From positions 1 to 16,403 of the forward strand of contig CAZIHW010000039.1 in NCBI GenBank assembly GCA_964539045.1: a DNA stretch of 16,403 nucleotides. The letters run 5' to 3'. Source of the stretch: UBA1227 sp964539045. GTDB lineage: Bacteria; Bacillota; Clostridia; Oscillospirales; Acutalibacteraceae. A program made the translations under genes and the position numbers. The notes under the pieces are model-generated. The model ran no database searches. It was not told where the DNA came from and saw nothing but the letters and a program-made list of their open reading frames with translations. Positions 1 through 8,445 of this stretch are shown piece after piece. Positions within the stretch are counted from its first letter, which is position 1, and the number at the start of each line of letters is the position of its first letter.

Positions 1-2583
1 AGTATTCTCGGAACCTGTGAGACCCTCAATGGCAGGTTCGTCTGAGGATGAAGCGGAGTCATCATTTAAAGGCTCTGCATCAGACTTTTTATCATCTTCA
101 ATGTAGTCTGATATATCAGCATCATCGATCTCTCCGTCTTCCAATTCTGCAAATGCATACTCGTCTTCTGCAGAAATAAGACCGTTTTCCCTGTCGAGTT
201 CTCTCTTCAGCCTGAGTTCTGACTCTGTAAGAATAACCTCTGTGCCTTCGGTAGCATCTTTAGGCTCAAACGTAGGCTCCGTAGGTTCCTCTATTGTATT
301 CTTTTCAGGTTCATTCTTTTCAGGATCGAGCGATTCCAAAATAGCATCAAACGAATCCATAGGAGGAGCCACATTCTCTTCCTCTGTGGGAATTGTGTCC
401 TCTACAGGTTCAGCCAAAGGCATTTCCTGCGGTATAACAAGAGGTTGATCTTCCGGTTCCTCAGCAGTTTCATCAACTGAGTCAACAGGTTCTTCCGGCA
501 CCTCAGCTATCTCGTCGAGCGAGTTATCAGCTTCTTCCGATACCTCAGCGGTATCATCTGTCAAACCAACTGCCACAACAGGCACAACATTTACATCGTC
601 TGTCTTTTCAGCAGACGCGTCAACTGTCTCGGCAGACATATCACTTGTATCTTCTGATTTCTCATCAGATTTTTCAGATATCTCGCCGGTCTCATCCGTG
701 TTCTCATCGCTCATGAGCTTTTCAAAGAGCTCTGCATCTATCTTCTCATAACGCATGAGATAATTTGCAAGTAAGTGAAGCTTCTCTACATGCATACGAA
801 GGATATCATCTGCACGATCATATGCCTCTGTTATAATGAGTTCAACTTCCTTATCAATAGCAGAAGCTGTAGTCTCTGAATAGTCACGTACATGATTATA
901 ACTCTTACCGAGGAACACCTCATCATTGCTGCTGCCGTAAGTTATCGGACCGAGTTTATCGCTCATGCCGTACTTCGTTATCATACTTCTGGCTATACTT
1001 GTAGCCCTTTCTATGTCATTTGAAGCACCGGTTGATATATCGCCGAGTACAAGAGCTTCGGCAACGCGTCCTCCGAGAAGGGTAACAAGTTGATCAAGCA
1101 TTTCCTTCTTTGATACATAGGAACTCTTATCTTCCTTCGGCAATGACATGGTATATCCGCCTGCCATACCTCTCGGAATAATAGAGATTTGATGGACAGG
1201 GTCTACTCTGTCAAGGTAGTAGTTTGTTATAGCATGACCTGCTTCATGATAAGCAGTAAGCTTTTTCTCTTCATCTGTGATCTTCTTTGACTTCTTCTCT
1301 GTTCCGACAACAACCTTTATGGTAGCCTCTTCTATCTCAAGCTTTGTGATAGCCTTTTTACCCCTTCTGGCAGCCAAAAGTGCAGCCTCATTAAGAAGGT
1401 TTTCAAGGTCGGCTCCCGTAAATCCACTGGTTGCTCTGGCAATCTCGCCCAGATTTACATCAGGTCCGATAGGCTTATTTCTGGCATGAACCTTAAGAAT
1501 GGCTTCACGACCTACAACATCAGGATAATTTACGGTAATCTGCCTGTCAAAACGTCCCGGACGAAGCAAAGCCGGGTCAAGTATATCAGGGCGGTTTGTA
1601 GCCGCCATTACGATTACGCCTGTATTCTCTCCGAATCCGTCCATCTCCACAAGAAGCTGGTTTAAGGTCTGTTCACGCTCATCGTGTCCGCCACCCATTC
1701 CGGCGCCTCTGTGTCTTCCGACGGCGTCAATCTCATCTATGAATACGATAGAAGGAATATTCTTCTTTGCATTATCAAATAAGTCTCTAACTCGGCTCGC
1801 ACCTACACCGACATACATTTCAACAAAGTCGGAACCCGAAATAGAGAGGAAAGTCGCATCTGCTTCGCCCGCAACAGCTCTGGCAAGCAAAGTCTTACCT
1901 GTACCCGGAGGGCCTACCAAAATAACTCCCTTAGGAATACGCGCTCCGAGGTCTGAGAACTTCTGAGGATTCTTGAGGAATTCTACTATCTCTTCGAGAT
2001 CCTCTTTTTCCTCATCAAGACCTGCAACATCTTCAAACGTTGTCTTCTTCGCTGCATCTCCCGTTTTAAGACGGGCCTTTCCGAATGCCATCGACCGTTT
2101 TGTATCATCAAGCATTGTATTGCTCATCTTTTTGACTGCCCAATAGAGCATTACAGCCAATATAAGAGTAATACCAATCATCGGTACAAGCTGAGCAAGC
2201 CAATAACCGGAAGCACCATACTCATAATTCATCTTAATCGGCTTATCGGGATTTTCCTTGTTATATTCGCGTACCGAATTATGAATATCAGCGATAAACA
2301 AATCGGTGCTCGGAACAGAGTATACCCTCTTTTCCTTTTCGCCCTTCAACACATAAGTAAGCTTTCTGCTCGCAATATTGAGGTTATATTCTGTTATTTT
2401 TCCCTCATCAAAATATTGAACGACCTGATAGTACTCATCATCGGTAGACTTAGGTTCTACTTTCAGAGCAGACCAGGTGAGCATTATCATCAGACCTACA
2501 AGAAGCAAGGATATAAAGCTCGAGATAATGTGTCTTTTCGGTCTTACCGGCCTTGGCGAACCCGGTGCGTTTTTGTTATCCAA
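1..2583 (-). CDS. ftsH: ATP-dependent zinc metalloprotease FtsH, 3' end outside the window, with long acidic tail
   Basis: Membrane-anchored AAA+ protease that unfolds and degrades misfolded membrane proteins and unstable regulators. The frame is open from a TTG codon at 2583 to the window edge (861 codons, no stop). TTG is chosen because AAGGAG lies 8 nt upstream; an in-frame GTG at 2592 is too close to that site. Membrane segments are at about residues 19-37 and 127-148, with an extracytoplasmic domain between. The AAA module has Walker A GPPGTGKT (224-231) and Walker B IVFIDEID (around 279-286). The M41 protease has HEAGH at 446-450 and a TGASND motif (about 518-523) carrying the probable third zinc ligand. 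Known FtsH proteins usually end at about 600-700 residues. Here the protease ends near 620 and is followed by at least 240 residues rich in Glu, Asp, Ser, Thr and Pro. It follows hpt after 111 nt, the usual tilS-hpt-ftsH order. The identification is certain; the role of the tail is unknown. Confidence 0.97.
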   Translation of the reverse strand, partial: MDNKNAPGSPRPVRPKRHIISSFISLLLVGLMIMLTWSALKVEPKSTDDEYYQVVQYFDEGKITEYNLNIASRKLTYVLKGEKEKRVYSVPSTDLFIADIHNSVREYNKENPDKPIKMNYEYGASGYWLAQLVPMIGITLILAVMLYWAVKKMSNTMLDDTKRSMAFGKARLKTGDAAKKTTFEDVAGLDEEKEDLEEIVEFLKNPQKFSDLGARIPKGVILVGPPGTGKTLLARAVAGEADATFLSISGSDFVEMYVGVGASRVRDLFDNAKKNIPSIVFIDEIDAVGRHRGAGMGGGHDEREQTLNQLLVEMDGFGENTGVIVMAATNRPDILDPALLRPGRFDRQITVNYPDVVGREAILKVHARNKPIGPDVNLGEIARATSGFTGADLENLLNEAALLAARRGKKAITKLEIEEATIKVVVGTEKKSKKITDEEKKLTAYHEAGHAITNYYLDRVDPVHQISIIPRGMAGGYTMSLPKEDKSSYVSKKEMLDQLVTLLGGRVAEALVLGDISTGASNDIERATSIARSMITKYGMSDKLGPITYGSSNDEVFLGKSYNHVRDYSETTASAIDKEVELIITEAYDRADDILRMHVEKLHLLANYLMRYEKIDAELFEKLMSDENTDETGEISEKSDEKSEDTSDMSAETVDASAEKTDDVNVVPVVAVGLTDDTAEVSEEADNSLDEIAEVPEEPVDSVDETAEEPEDQPLVIPQEMPLAEPVEDTIPTEEENVAPPMDSFDAILESLDPEKNEPEKNTIEEPTEPTFEPKDATEGTEVILTESELRLKRELDRENGLISAEDEYAFAELEDGEIDDADISDYIEDDKKSDAEPLNDDSASSSDEPAIEGLTGSENT

Positions 2584-2626
2584 GGAGGTCACTCCTTCCA
2601 AATCTTAAAATTCAAGGATAATAAAT

Positions 2627-2660
2627 CGGATACCTTAAATTTGTTTTAAGGATTTATCCG
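2627..2660 (-). repeat. Inverted repeat / bulged hairpin in the hpt-ftsH spacer
   Basis: In the minus-strand transcript CGGATA pairs with TATCCG and, after a 3-nt bulge (AAT), CCTTAAA pairs with TTTAAGG around a 5-nt loop. This gives 13 perfect pairs in a 34-nt element. No U-run follows, so it does not look like an intrinsic terminator. A second short dyad, GCGAAA/TTTCGC, adjoins it at 2660-2672. It may be an mRNA-stabilising or processing structure at the junction, or simply an AT-rich spacer. No convincing promoter was seen in this spacer. Confidence 0.5.
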
Positions 2661-2694
2661 CGAAAATTTCGCAATAATTTTATAAGCAAAAATT

Positions 2695-3264
2695 TTATAT
2701 CAAAAGATCGGCATATACAGAAGGTTTCAAAATCCCTACATAGGGGAGATTTCTGTAACGCTCATCATAGTCAAGTCCGTACCCGACAACAAATTCATCA
2801 GGTACACACACGCCTGAATAGTCAGCCTCTATATCCGCAAGTCTGCGCTCCGGCTTATCAAGAAATGTGCAAATCTTAACGGAGTTAGGCTTTCGCATTT
2901 TCAGAAGCTCTATAAGGCTCGAAAGTGTTCTGCCGGTGTCGAGAATATCCTCAACTATGAGAAGGTCGAGTCCTTCCAGGTTCATATCAAGATCTTTGAT
3001 TATCTTGACTATGCCTGAACTTTCGGTTGAGGAGCCATAGCTTGAAACCACCATGAAGTCTATTGAGCAAGGTATATCAATAGCCCTCATAAGGTCCGCC
3101 ATAAATACAACCGAACCTTTCAACACGCTGACAAGGACAAGATTCTTGCCCTTGTAGTCCTCGCTGATTTTCTTTCCGAGTCTCTTTACAATATCGTCAA
3201 TCTCTTCCTCTGTGAGAAGAATCTCTTTTACATCATCATTCATATTTTCACTGAATACTGACAT
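2695..3264 (-). CDS. hpt: Hypoxanthine (hypoxanthine-guanine) phosphoribosyltransferase
   Basis: Cytoplasmic purine salvage enzyme that converts hypoxanthine or guanine plus PRPP to IMP or GMP and pyrophosphate. At 189 residues it has normal family length. The PRPP-binding motif VEDILDTGRTL lies at about residues 104-114. Other family blocks are VLKGSVVFMADL near 47, DFMVVSSYG near 69, VKIIKDLD, and the C-terminal VGYGLDYDERYRNLPYVGILKP block. The ATG at 3264 is chosen because AGAGG lies 7-8 nt upstream. The in-frame Met8 (3243) aligns better with the start of the Bacillus protein but has only a weak upstream site. The gene overlaps the end of tilS by 17 nt, which suggests translational coupling, and precedes ftsH. 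In Bacillus subtilis HprT and TilS have been reported to act together on ftsH expression; whether that holds here is inference. Confidence 0.96.
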   Translation of the reverse strand: MSVFSENMNDDVKEILLTEEEIDDIVKRLGKKISEDYKGKNLVLVSVLKGSVVFMADLMRAIDIPCSIDFMVVSSYGSSTESSGIVKIIKDLDMNLEGLDLLIVEDILDTGRTLSSLIELLKMRKPNSVKICTFLDKPERRLADIEADYSGVCVPDEFVVGYGLDYDERYRNLPYVGILKPSVYADLLI

Positions 3265-4633
3265 ATAAAACCTCTTTTGTATTTTTTGTTACGGTATACC
3301 CGTCTGCGGGACCTATACCCTCTATCCAGGCAATCACACCGTCATCTTCAAGAATAGCCAGATGCGGTCTTTTCTCAACCGGTATTTGCAATTCATTAAA
3401 CAAAGACTTTAACGACTTGGATATATGTCTGTAAGGGGGTCTGAAGCGGTCTCCCTCTTTGCGCGTTCTAAAAATAAGTTTTCCATTAATTTTATCATAA
3501 TCCAGGGCATTTTCCAATAGATGTTTGTCACTTTTTGTAAATTCGGAAATAGATTTTTTCCGAAGTTCAATCTTGTTGAGATCCACCTGTACATCTTCTG
3601 ACTTTGAAGAAGCTTTCTCAACAAAGAACTTATTGTCCTTTATGACAACGAAATCACCTGACGGAATCTGAATTCTCCCGGTAGAACCTATTTTGTCATA
3701 ATAGGGTTTGAGGTATATCCTCTCACAAATCTCGTCCGTATGTTTCTTCTCAAGATGCACACCTGACTCTTTCAAAACGATATGCCTTATGGCCCTGACC
3801 AGCACAGGGTTATATGCCCTTCCGAGTACGGACAAATCATAATAATCAGATCTGTAAGCCTCGTTAATAACGTCTATCGCCATATCGTTCAGACATTCCT
3901 CATCATCACGCAGAGAATCCGCCATGCGCCCTATAGCTTCCACGGCCTTGCTGTTTATCTTTTCCAATTCCGGCAGCACATTATGTCTTATGCTGTTTCT
4001 GGCGTACTCATCGCAATTATTTGTGCTGTCAGTTACAAAATTTACTCCGCATTCGTCCAGATAAGCCTCTATCTCTGCCCTTGTACACTCTATTATCGGA
4101 CGAACCACAGCTATATCAGCATCGCAGTCATCAAAGAAACGAACCGGTGGAATTCCCGAGAGACCCCGGAGTCCGCTTCCCCTCGCCATATTGAAAATAA
4201 CTGTCTCGGCAACGTCCTGTGCATTGTGTGCGGTCGCTATGACGGGTCTTTCGTTTTCCCCAAGAGACTCAAGTACGACATCTTTGAAAAAATCATATCG
4301 TACATTGCGTCCGCAGGTTTCAAATGACAAGCCCCTTTCACGGGCCATTTTCGGTATGTCGGCATGGAGCACTTTACACTCTATGCCCAGTTTTTCACAA
4401 TAAGAAACGGCAAAATCCTCGTCCCTCCTGGCCTCATCGCCTCTGAGACCATGGTTTACATGAGCCGCTACTATATGTAAATTGTATTCCTCTTTCACAG
4501 AATTAAGGACAGTCAGGAGTGCTGTGGAATCCGCACCGCCGGAGAACCCCACTAAAACTCTCGTAACACCGCTGAATTTTGGGAACATTCCGTACTTTTC
4601 AATGGTCTTAATTACTCTGTCTTTGAATTCCAT
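3248..4633 (-). CDS. tilS: tRNA(Ile)-lysidine synthetase TilS
   Basis: ATP-dependent enzyme that attaches lysine to C34 of the CAU-anticodon tRNA-Ile, so that it reads AUA and is charged with Ile. It is essential in most bacteria. At 461 residues the length is normal. The N-type ATP pyrophosphatase loop SGGADS sits at residues 31-36, with AAHVNHGLRGDEA, then TAHNAQDVAETVIFNMARGSGLRGLSGI, which spans the conserved ATP and tRNA contacts. The C-terminal TilS domain contains the conserved GDRFRP segment, followed by SLKSLFNELQIPVEKR. The ATG at 4633 lies inside the end of dnaB (22-nt overlap). Its nearest Shine-Dalgarno, AGAGGA, is about 12 nt upstream, which is long, so the gene may rely partly on translational coupling. 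It also overlaps hpt downstream by 17 nt. Confidence 0.96.
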   Translation of the reverse strand: MEFKDRVIKTIEKYGMFPKFSGVTRVLVGFSGGADSTALLTVLNSVKEEYNLHIVAAHVNHGLRGDEARRDEDFAVSYCEKLGIECKVLHADIPKMARERGLSFETCGRNVRYDFFKDVVLESLGENERPVIATAHNAQDVAETVIFNMARGSGLRGLSGIPPVRFFDDCDADIAVVRPIIECTRAEIEAYLDECGVNFVTDSTNNCDEYARNSIRHNVLPELEKINSKAVEAIGRMADSLRDDEECLNDMAIDVINEAYRSDYYDLSVLGRAYNPVLVRAIRHIVLKESGVHLEKKHTDEICERIYLKPYYDKIGSTGRIQIPSGDFVVIKDNKFFVEKASSKSEDVQVDLNKIELRKKSISEFTKSDKHLLENALDYDKINGKLIFRTRKEGDRFRPPYRHISKSLKSLFNELQIPVEKRPHLAILEDDGVIAWIEGIGPADGYTVTKNTKEVLYVSIQ

Positions 4634-6018
4634 TTCGAAAAAGGTTCCTCTCTGTTTTCTTCTATAGCTGAGAACAATGTAAACTCGCCGTTCCAGCCCA
4701 GTTTAACTGTTTCGGTCGGACCGTGTCTGTTCTTTGCGACAATGATTTCAACCGAATCAACCTCTTTTTCCATATTGGAGACCTCGCCGTCGTCTTTTGC
4801 ATAATAGTCCTCACGGTACAGCATCAATACGATGTCGGCATCCTGCTCAATAGAACCTGATTCACGAAGGTCGGAAAGCTGAGGTCTGTGACTCTTTCCG
4901 CGGGTTTCGGTAACACGGGCAAGCTGCGCCAAAACAATTACCGGCACATTTAAATCCTTTGCCATGAGCTTCAGGCTTCGCGTTATCTCAGAAACCTCTT
5001 GTACACGGGACTCTGATCTTCCGCCGGATTTCATGAGCTGCAAGTAGTCAATTACGACACAGTCGACATTTTTCATACGGCGAATTTTCGCTTTCATCTC
5101 ATTTACTGTTATGTTGCTCGTATCATCAAAATACAATTCGCAATTTGCAAAAGCTGCAGTCGCAGTATTAAGTCTGAGCCAATCATTCGCATCCAGATTA
5201 CCTGTACGCATCTTGATACCCTTTATCCGGGCTTCCGTTGATATGACACGCTGAGCCAATTGCTCTTTTGTCATCTCCAAAGAGAAGAAGAGAACCTTCT
5301 TCTTAGCAATAACAGCCGCATTTCTGGCGATATTCAGAGCAAATGAAGTTTTACCCATGGCAGGACGGGCACCGACTATTATAAGGTCAGACTTGTTAAG
5401 TCCGGAAATAACCCTGTCCAGCGATTTAAATCCTGTGGTAAAGCCCATGTATTTTCCGCGAATCTCCGGATCATCGGAATTGAGTGCGCTGAGACGATCA
5501 TACACCTTATCGGTAAGTATATCGCTTAGCTTTGATACCTCACCTGTATTCTTACCCTGTCTTATGTCATATATCTTTTGCTCTGCATAGTCGAGGAGCA
5601 TGTCCGCACTTGAATCAGATTCTGTGGCGTCACGCATTATCTCTCCGGAAACCCTTATAAGGGAACGAACATAGTACTTTTCTTCAATTATTTTCGCATA
5701 TGCCTCAACATTTGCCGTACTCGGAACTGATTGAGCCAACTGGAATAAATAGTTCTTTCCTGCAGCGTCATCAAATATGCCTTCGGCCTTTAGCTTCTCC
5801 AAAACAAGAAGAGGATCTATTCTTTGACCTGTACTTTCTATAACAAGCATTGCATTGAAAATTGCCTTATGCTCGTTCCTGTACAAATACTCGGAAGTAA
5901 ATCCCTTGGACTGTATGAGAGTAAGACATGACGGATCAGTCAATATAGAGCCCAATACAGCCTGTTCTGCTTCCAGGCTGTAAGGCATATTTACATTCTC
6001 TATATTTAAGGTGTTCAT
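4612..6018 (-). CDS. dnaB: Replicative DNA helicase DnaB (DnaC of Bacillus)
   Basis: Hexameric 5'-3' helicase that unwinds DNA at the replication fork and recruits primase. It has 468 residues. The N-terminal DnaB domain begins with MPYSLEAEQAVLGSIL (about residues 11-26). The RecA-like ATPase domain has Walker A GARPAMGKTS at 216-225, the FFSLEMT block near 244-250, Walker B VVIDYLQLM at 321-329, and DLRESGSIEQDAD around 383-395, which contains the conserved arginine region. The usual LSQLSR motif reads LAQLAR here. No intein interrupts the Walker motifs. The ATG at 6018 has GGGGA about 7 nt upstream. It follows rplI, a common arrangement in Bacillota, across a 38-nt spacer that contains a tandem duplication. 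It overlaps tilS by 22 nt. Confidence 0.97.
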   Translation of the reverse strand: MNTLNIENVNMPYSLEAEQAVLGSILTDPSCLTLIQSKGFTSEYLYRNEHKAIFNAMLVIESTGQRIDPLLVLEKLKAEGIFDDAAGKNYLFQLAQSVPSTANVEAYAKIIEEKYYVRSLIRVSGEIMRDATESDSSADMLLDYAEQKIYDIRQGKNTGEVSKLSDILTDKVYDRLSALNSDDPEIRGKYMGFTTGFKSLDRVISGLNKSDLIIVGARPAMGKTSFALNIARNAAVIAKKKVLFFSLEMTKEQLAQRVISTEARIKGIKMRTGNLDANDWLRLNTATAAFANCELYFDDTSNITVNEMKAKIRRMKNVDCVVIDYLQLMKSGGRSESRVQEVSEITRSLKLMAKDLNVPVIVLAQLARVTETRGKSHRPQLSDLRESGSIEQDADIVLMLYREDYYAKDDGEVSNMEKEVDSVEIIVAKNRHGPTETVKLGWNGEFTLFSAIEENREEPFSKWNSKTE

Positions 6019-6029
6019 CAGGTTTTCCC

Positions 6030-6063
6030 CGTTTCCTAATTATTCTCGTTTCCTAATTATTCT
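6030..6063 (-). repeat. Perfect 17-bp tandem duplication spanning the rplI stop codon
   Basis: The unit cgtttcctaattattct (plus strand) occurs twice without interruption, at 6030-6046 and 6047-6063. On the coding strand each copy reads AGAATAATTAGGAAACG, so it carries a TAA and an AGGA purine run. The upstream copy includes the actual rplI stop (6057-6059). The downstream copy lies entirely in the rplI-dnaB spacer, just upstream of the dnaB ribosome binding site. It looks like a recent slippage or unequal-exchange duplication. Confidence 0.9.
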
Positions 6064-6500
6064 TCTGTAACTTGAACTTTAACCTCTGCCTTTATTCCTT
6101 CAAAGAGTTTGATTGAGGCGTTGTATGTTCCGAATGCCTTAATCTCGCCTACCGTAATCTTTCTCTTATCTACTTCTATATCGAATTCGTTCTTAATCTT
6201 AGTTGCTATTTCCTTTGCCGTAACACTGCCGAACAGCTTTCCGCCCTTGCCTGCCTTTGCACTTATCTTTACAGTCTTACCATTTATCTTATCTGCGCAT
6301 GCCTGGGCATTTGCTTTATCGGTATCATACTTAAACTGCTTTGAAGCCTCAGCATTTTTCATCTCTGTTACATTCTGAGCATCCGCCTCTACCGCAAGAC
6401 TTCTCGGAAAGAGAAAATTTCTCGCATATCCGTCGGAAGCATTAACAAGTTCGCCTTTTTTTCCGAGGCCTTTTACGTCAGATTTCAAAATTACTTTCAT
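6057..6500 (-). CDS. rplI: 50S ribosomal protein L9
   Basis: Large-subunit ribosomal protein that binds 23S rRNA domain V and projects from the L1 side of the ribosome. Its 147 residues match the family's usual 147-150. The N-terminal rRNA-binding domain starts MKVILKSDVKGLGKKGE and contains the signature segment GYARNFLFPRSLA (about residues 24-36). A long, Ala/Lys-rich connecting helix follows at about 40-75, then the C-terminal domain with GKLFGSVTAKEIA. The ATG at 6500 shares its A with the gdpP stop (TAATG), and a GAGGAGA site lies about 7 nt upstream inside gdpP, so translation is probably coupled. gdpP-rplI-dnaB is a widely seen order in Bacillota. Confidence 0.98.
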   Translation of the reverse strand: MKVILKSDVKGLGKKGELVNASDGYARNFLFPRSLAVEADAQNVTEMKNAEASKQFKYDTDKANAQACADKINGKTVKISAKAGKGGKLFGSVTAKEIATKIKNEFDIEVDKRKITVGEIKAFGTYNASIKLFEGIKAEVKVQVTEE

Positions 6501-8440
6501 TATTCTGTCTCCTCTATATATCTGTTTATGGATTCTTCAAGTTTTATGACCGCGTCGCCCATGGTGATGTCAGAGAGTTGGGTGGCAGCCATAGTGAGAT
6601 GCCCACCCCCGCCGAGATGTTCCATAATAACCTGCACATTCATCTCGCCGAGCGACCTTGCCGATATATTTATCTGGTCGTTTTCTTCAAATAATACATA
6701 TGAAGATTTGACTCCGCTTACATTCAACAGCTCGTCCGCAACCTGACTCGCGATTATCCTGATATCCTTTGAATACTCTGTGGCAACAGCGACCGCGCAT
6801 CCTTTGTATGTTACAGCGGTGCTTACAATTGCATTTTTTTGCTTATAATTTTCAAAATTATTTGCAAACAGCTGCTTTACCGAAACGGTGTTTGCTCCTA
6901 TGCCCTTCAAATAAGCTGCCGCTTCAAAGGTTCTGGCACCGGTGGATAAAACAAAATTTCTGGTATCCAGCATTATTCCCGAGAGCAGCGCATCAGCACA
7001 CATCGGATGTAAATCAACCCTGGTAGGAACATATTGAAGCATTTCCGTGACAAGTTCACAGGCAGATGATGCGTTGGGCTCATCATAATAAAGCACAGCG
7101 TTGCTTATATAGTTCGCCGTTCTCCTGTGATGGTCAATAACTACCACATTTTCAAAGCTCGGGAACAACTCCGCATATTCGAGTGATTCCGCACGATGAG
7201 TATCAACAACCACGAGAAGACTCCTCGAAGTTATGAGATCCTCTGTGTTGGAGTTATCTGAGAATACGCCGGGAATGGCAGCCTCATCAAGTTGCTCTAT
7301 AAGATTTTTTGCCATGCTCTTCTCTTTATCTACAAGGATATAGCAAGGCTTTTTCATTGAGTTTACTATGGAATAAACTCCGACTGCAGAGCCGACACTG
7401 TCAAGATCGGAGAAGCAATGACCCATTACAAATACAACGTCTGCATTTTCAACATGATCCGCAAATGCATTCGCAATAAGTCTCGCCTTTATCTTGGTGC
7501 GCTTGGTGGAACCCGAAACAGTTCCGCCGTAAAATTCCAGATTCCCGTTGTTATTCACTGTAGCCTGGTCTCCGCCCCTCGATTGTGACATCTCGAGAGC
7601 TTGCTTTGAAAACTCATCGCACTCAGTAAGATTTCCTCCTACTCCGACGCCCACGGATAATGTTATCTCAACCGGGTTTTCTCCGTACTTAAAATCTCTT
7701 ATTCTCTTAAGGATTTCAAACTTATTTGCAATTACTTTATTGAGACGACGCTCGTCCGTGACCATTATGTATTTTCCGCTGCCTATTCTGCGGAATACAT
7801 TCTGACCCGCGGCAGCCCAGCCTTCAAGTATCTTTTCAAGTTCGCCGCTTATAACTTCACACTCACTGTTTCTGTAGCTTTGATAGACCTCTTCGAGATT
7901 GTCTATCTTCATTTGAAATACAACGGGACGTGTTGCCTTGTACTCGTCAGCTATATGTTTCAGTTCCGTGTTATCAACGAAAAACAAGCAATAAGTTTCA
8001 CTGTCATCTGAGGTCTGTTCCGCAAAGACAATGTAATTTCTGTTGTTATATGCAATGTTCGTACCGAACTCAGCAGCACACAAAACAGATAAATCTATGT
8101 CGCCGGTAAACTCTGATATGTCATCTTTTCTGACCTGAGAATCCCGAAGTACATATTCATCAAACAGATTGTTGTACCACACTACCGTTCTATCCTTGTC
8201 ACACACGAGCAAGGGCATGGGAATTGTATCTGTTTTACCCCTGTTCTCAAAATACATTGAAGCACGGCGCACAGTATCCCTCATATTTTTAGTTTTGAGT
8301 ACAAACACTACCAAAGCCGCAACGCAAAGCGCCAGTACAGCACAGGCCTGAGCCGTGCCGATTGTCGGATTGTAGTAGAACATAACAACTGTAAAAAGTG
8401 CCGCAGCGACAACGCAAAGGACAGAATATAGCATTTTCAC
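6500..8440 (-). CDS. gdpP: Cyclic-di-AMP phosphodiesterase GdpP (DHH/DHHA1 family)
   Basis: Membrane protein that hydrolyses c-di-AMP to pApA and so affects potassium, osmotic and cell-wall homeostasis. It has 646 residues. Two hydrophobic segments lie at about 5-22 and 30-50, then a PAS-like region (about 70-160). A degenerate GGDEF domain (about 172-300) has GSGKY at 220-224 in place of the catalytic motif. The DHH phosphodiesterase has HCFSDLDSVGSA (metal ligands D345 and D347), VVDTH (D413) and IDHHRR (DHH at 436-438). The DHHA1 domain ends with GGGGHLTMAA (610-619). The catalytic metal-binding residues all appear present. The start is a GTG at 8440 with GGAGG 10 nt upstream; the ATG two codons later would be 16 nt from that site. 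Only 5 nt separate it from rnj, and its stop overlaps the rplI start. Confidence 0.95.
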   Translation of the reverse strand: MKMLYSVLCVVAAALFTVVMFYYNPTIGTAQACAVLALCVAALVVFVLKTKNMRDTVRRASMYFENRGKTDTIPMPLLVCDKDRTVVWYNNLFDEYVLRDSQVRKDDISEFTGDIDLSVLCAAEFGTNIAYNNRNYIVFAEQTSDDSETYCLFFVDNTELKHIADEYKATRPVVFQMKIDNLEEVYQSYRNSECEVISGELEKILEGWAAAGQNVFRRIGSGKYIMVTDERRLNKVIANKFEILKRIRDFKYGENPVEITLSVGVGVGGNLTECDEFSKQALEMSQSRGGDQATVNNNGNLEFYGGTVSGSTKRTKIKARLIANAFADHVENADVVFVMGHCFSDLDSVGSAVGVYSIVNSMKKPCYILVDKEKSMAKNLIEQLDEAAIPGVFSDNSNTEDLITSRSLLVVVDTHRAESLEYAELFPSFENVVVIDHHRRTANYISNAVLYYDEPNASSACELVTEMLQYVPTRVDLHPMCADALLSGIMLDTRNFVLSTGARTFEAAAYLKGIGANTVSVKQLFANNFENYKQKNAIVSTAVTYKGCAVAVATEYSKDIRIIASQVADELLNVSGVKSSYVLFEENDQINISARSLGEMNVQVIMEHLGGGGHLTMAATQLSDITMGDAVIKLEESINRYIEETE

Positions 8441-8445
8441 CGTAA

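Noticed and set aside
2281..2649. 122-codon plus-strand open frame over the ftsH start
   Set aside because: It covers the FtsH N-terminal coding region and the AT-rich spacer on the opposite strand, and shows no domain.
3782..4327. 181-codon plus-strand open frame opposite tilS
   Set aside because: Antisense to clearly conserved TilS sequence, with low-complexity composition and no family motif.
6500..8440. Active diguanylate cyclase in the GGDEF region of GdpP
   Set aside because: The signature reads GSGKY rather than GGDEF, which is the usual degenerate state in GdpP proteins. This is expected for the family and not a novelty.
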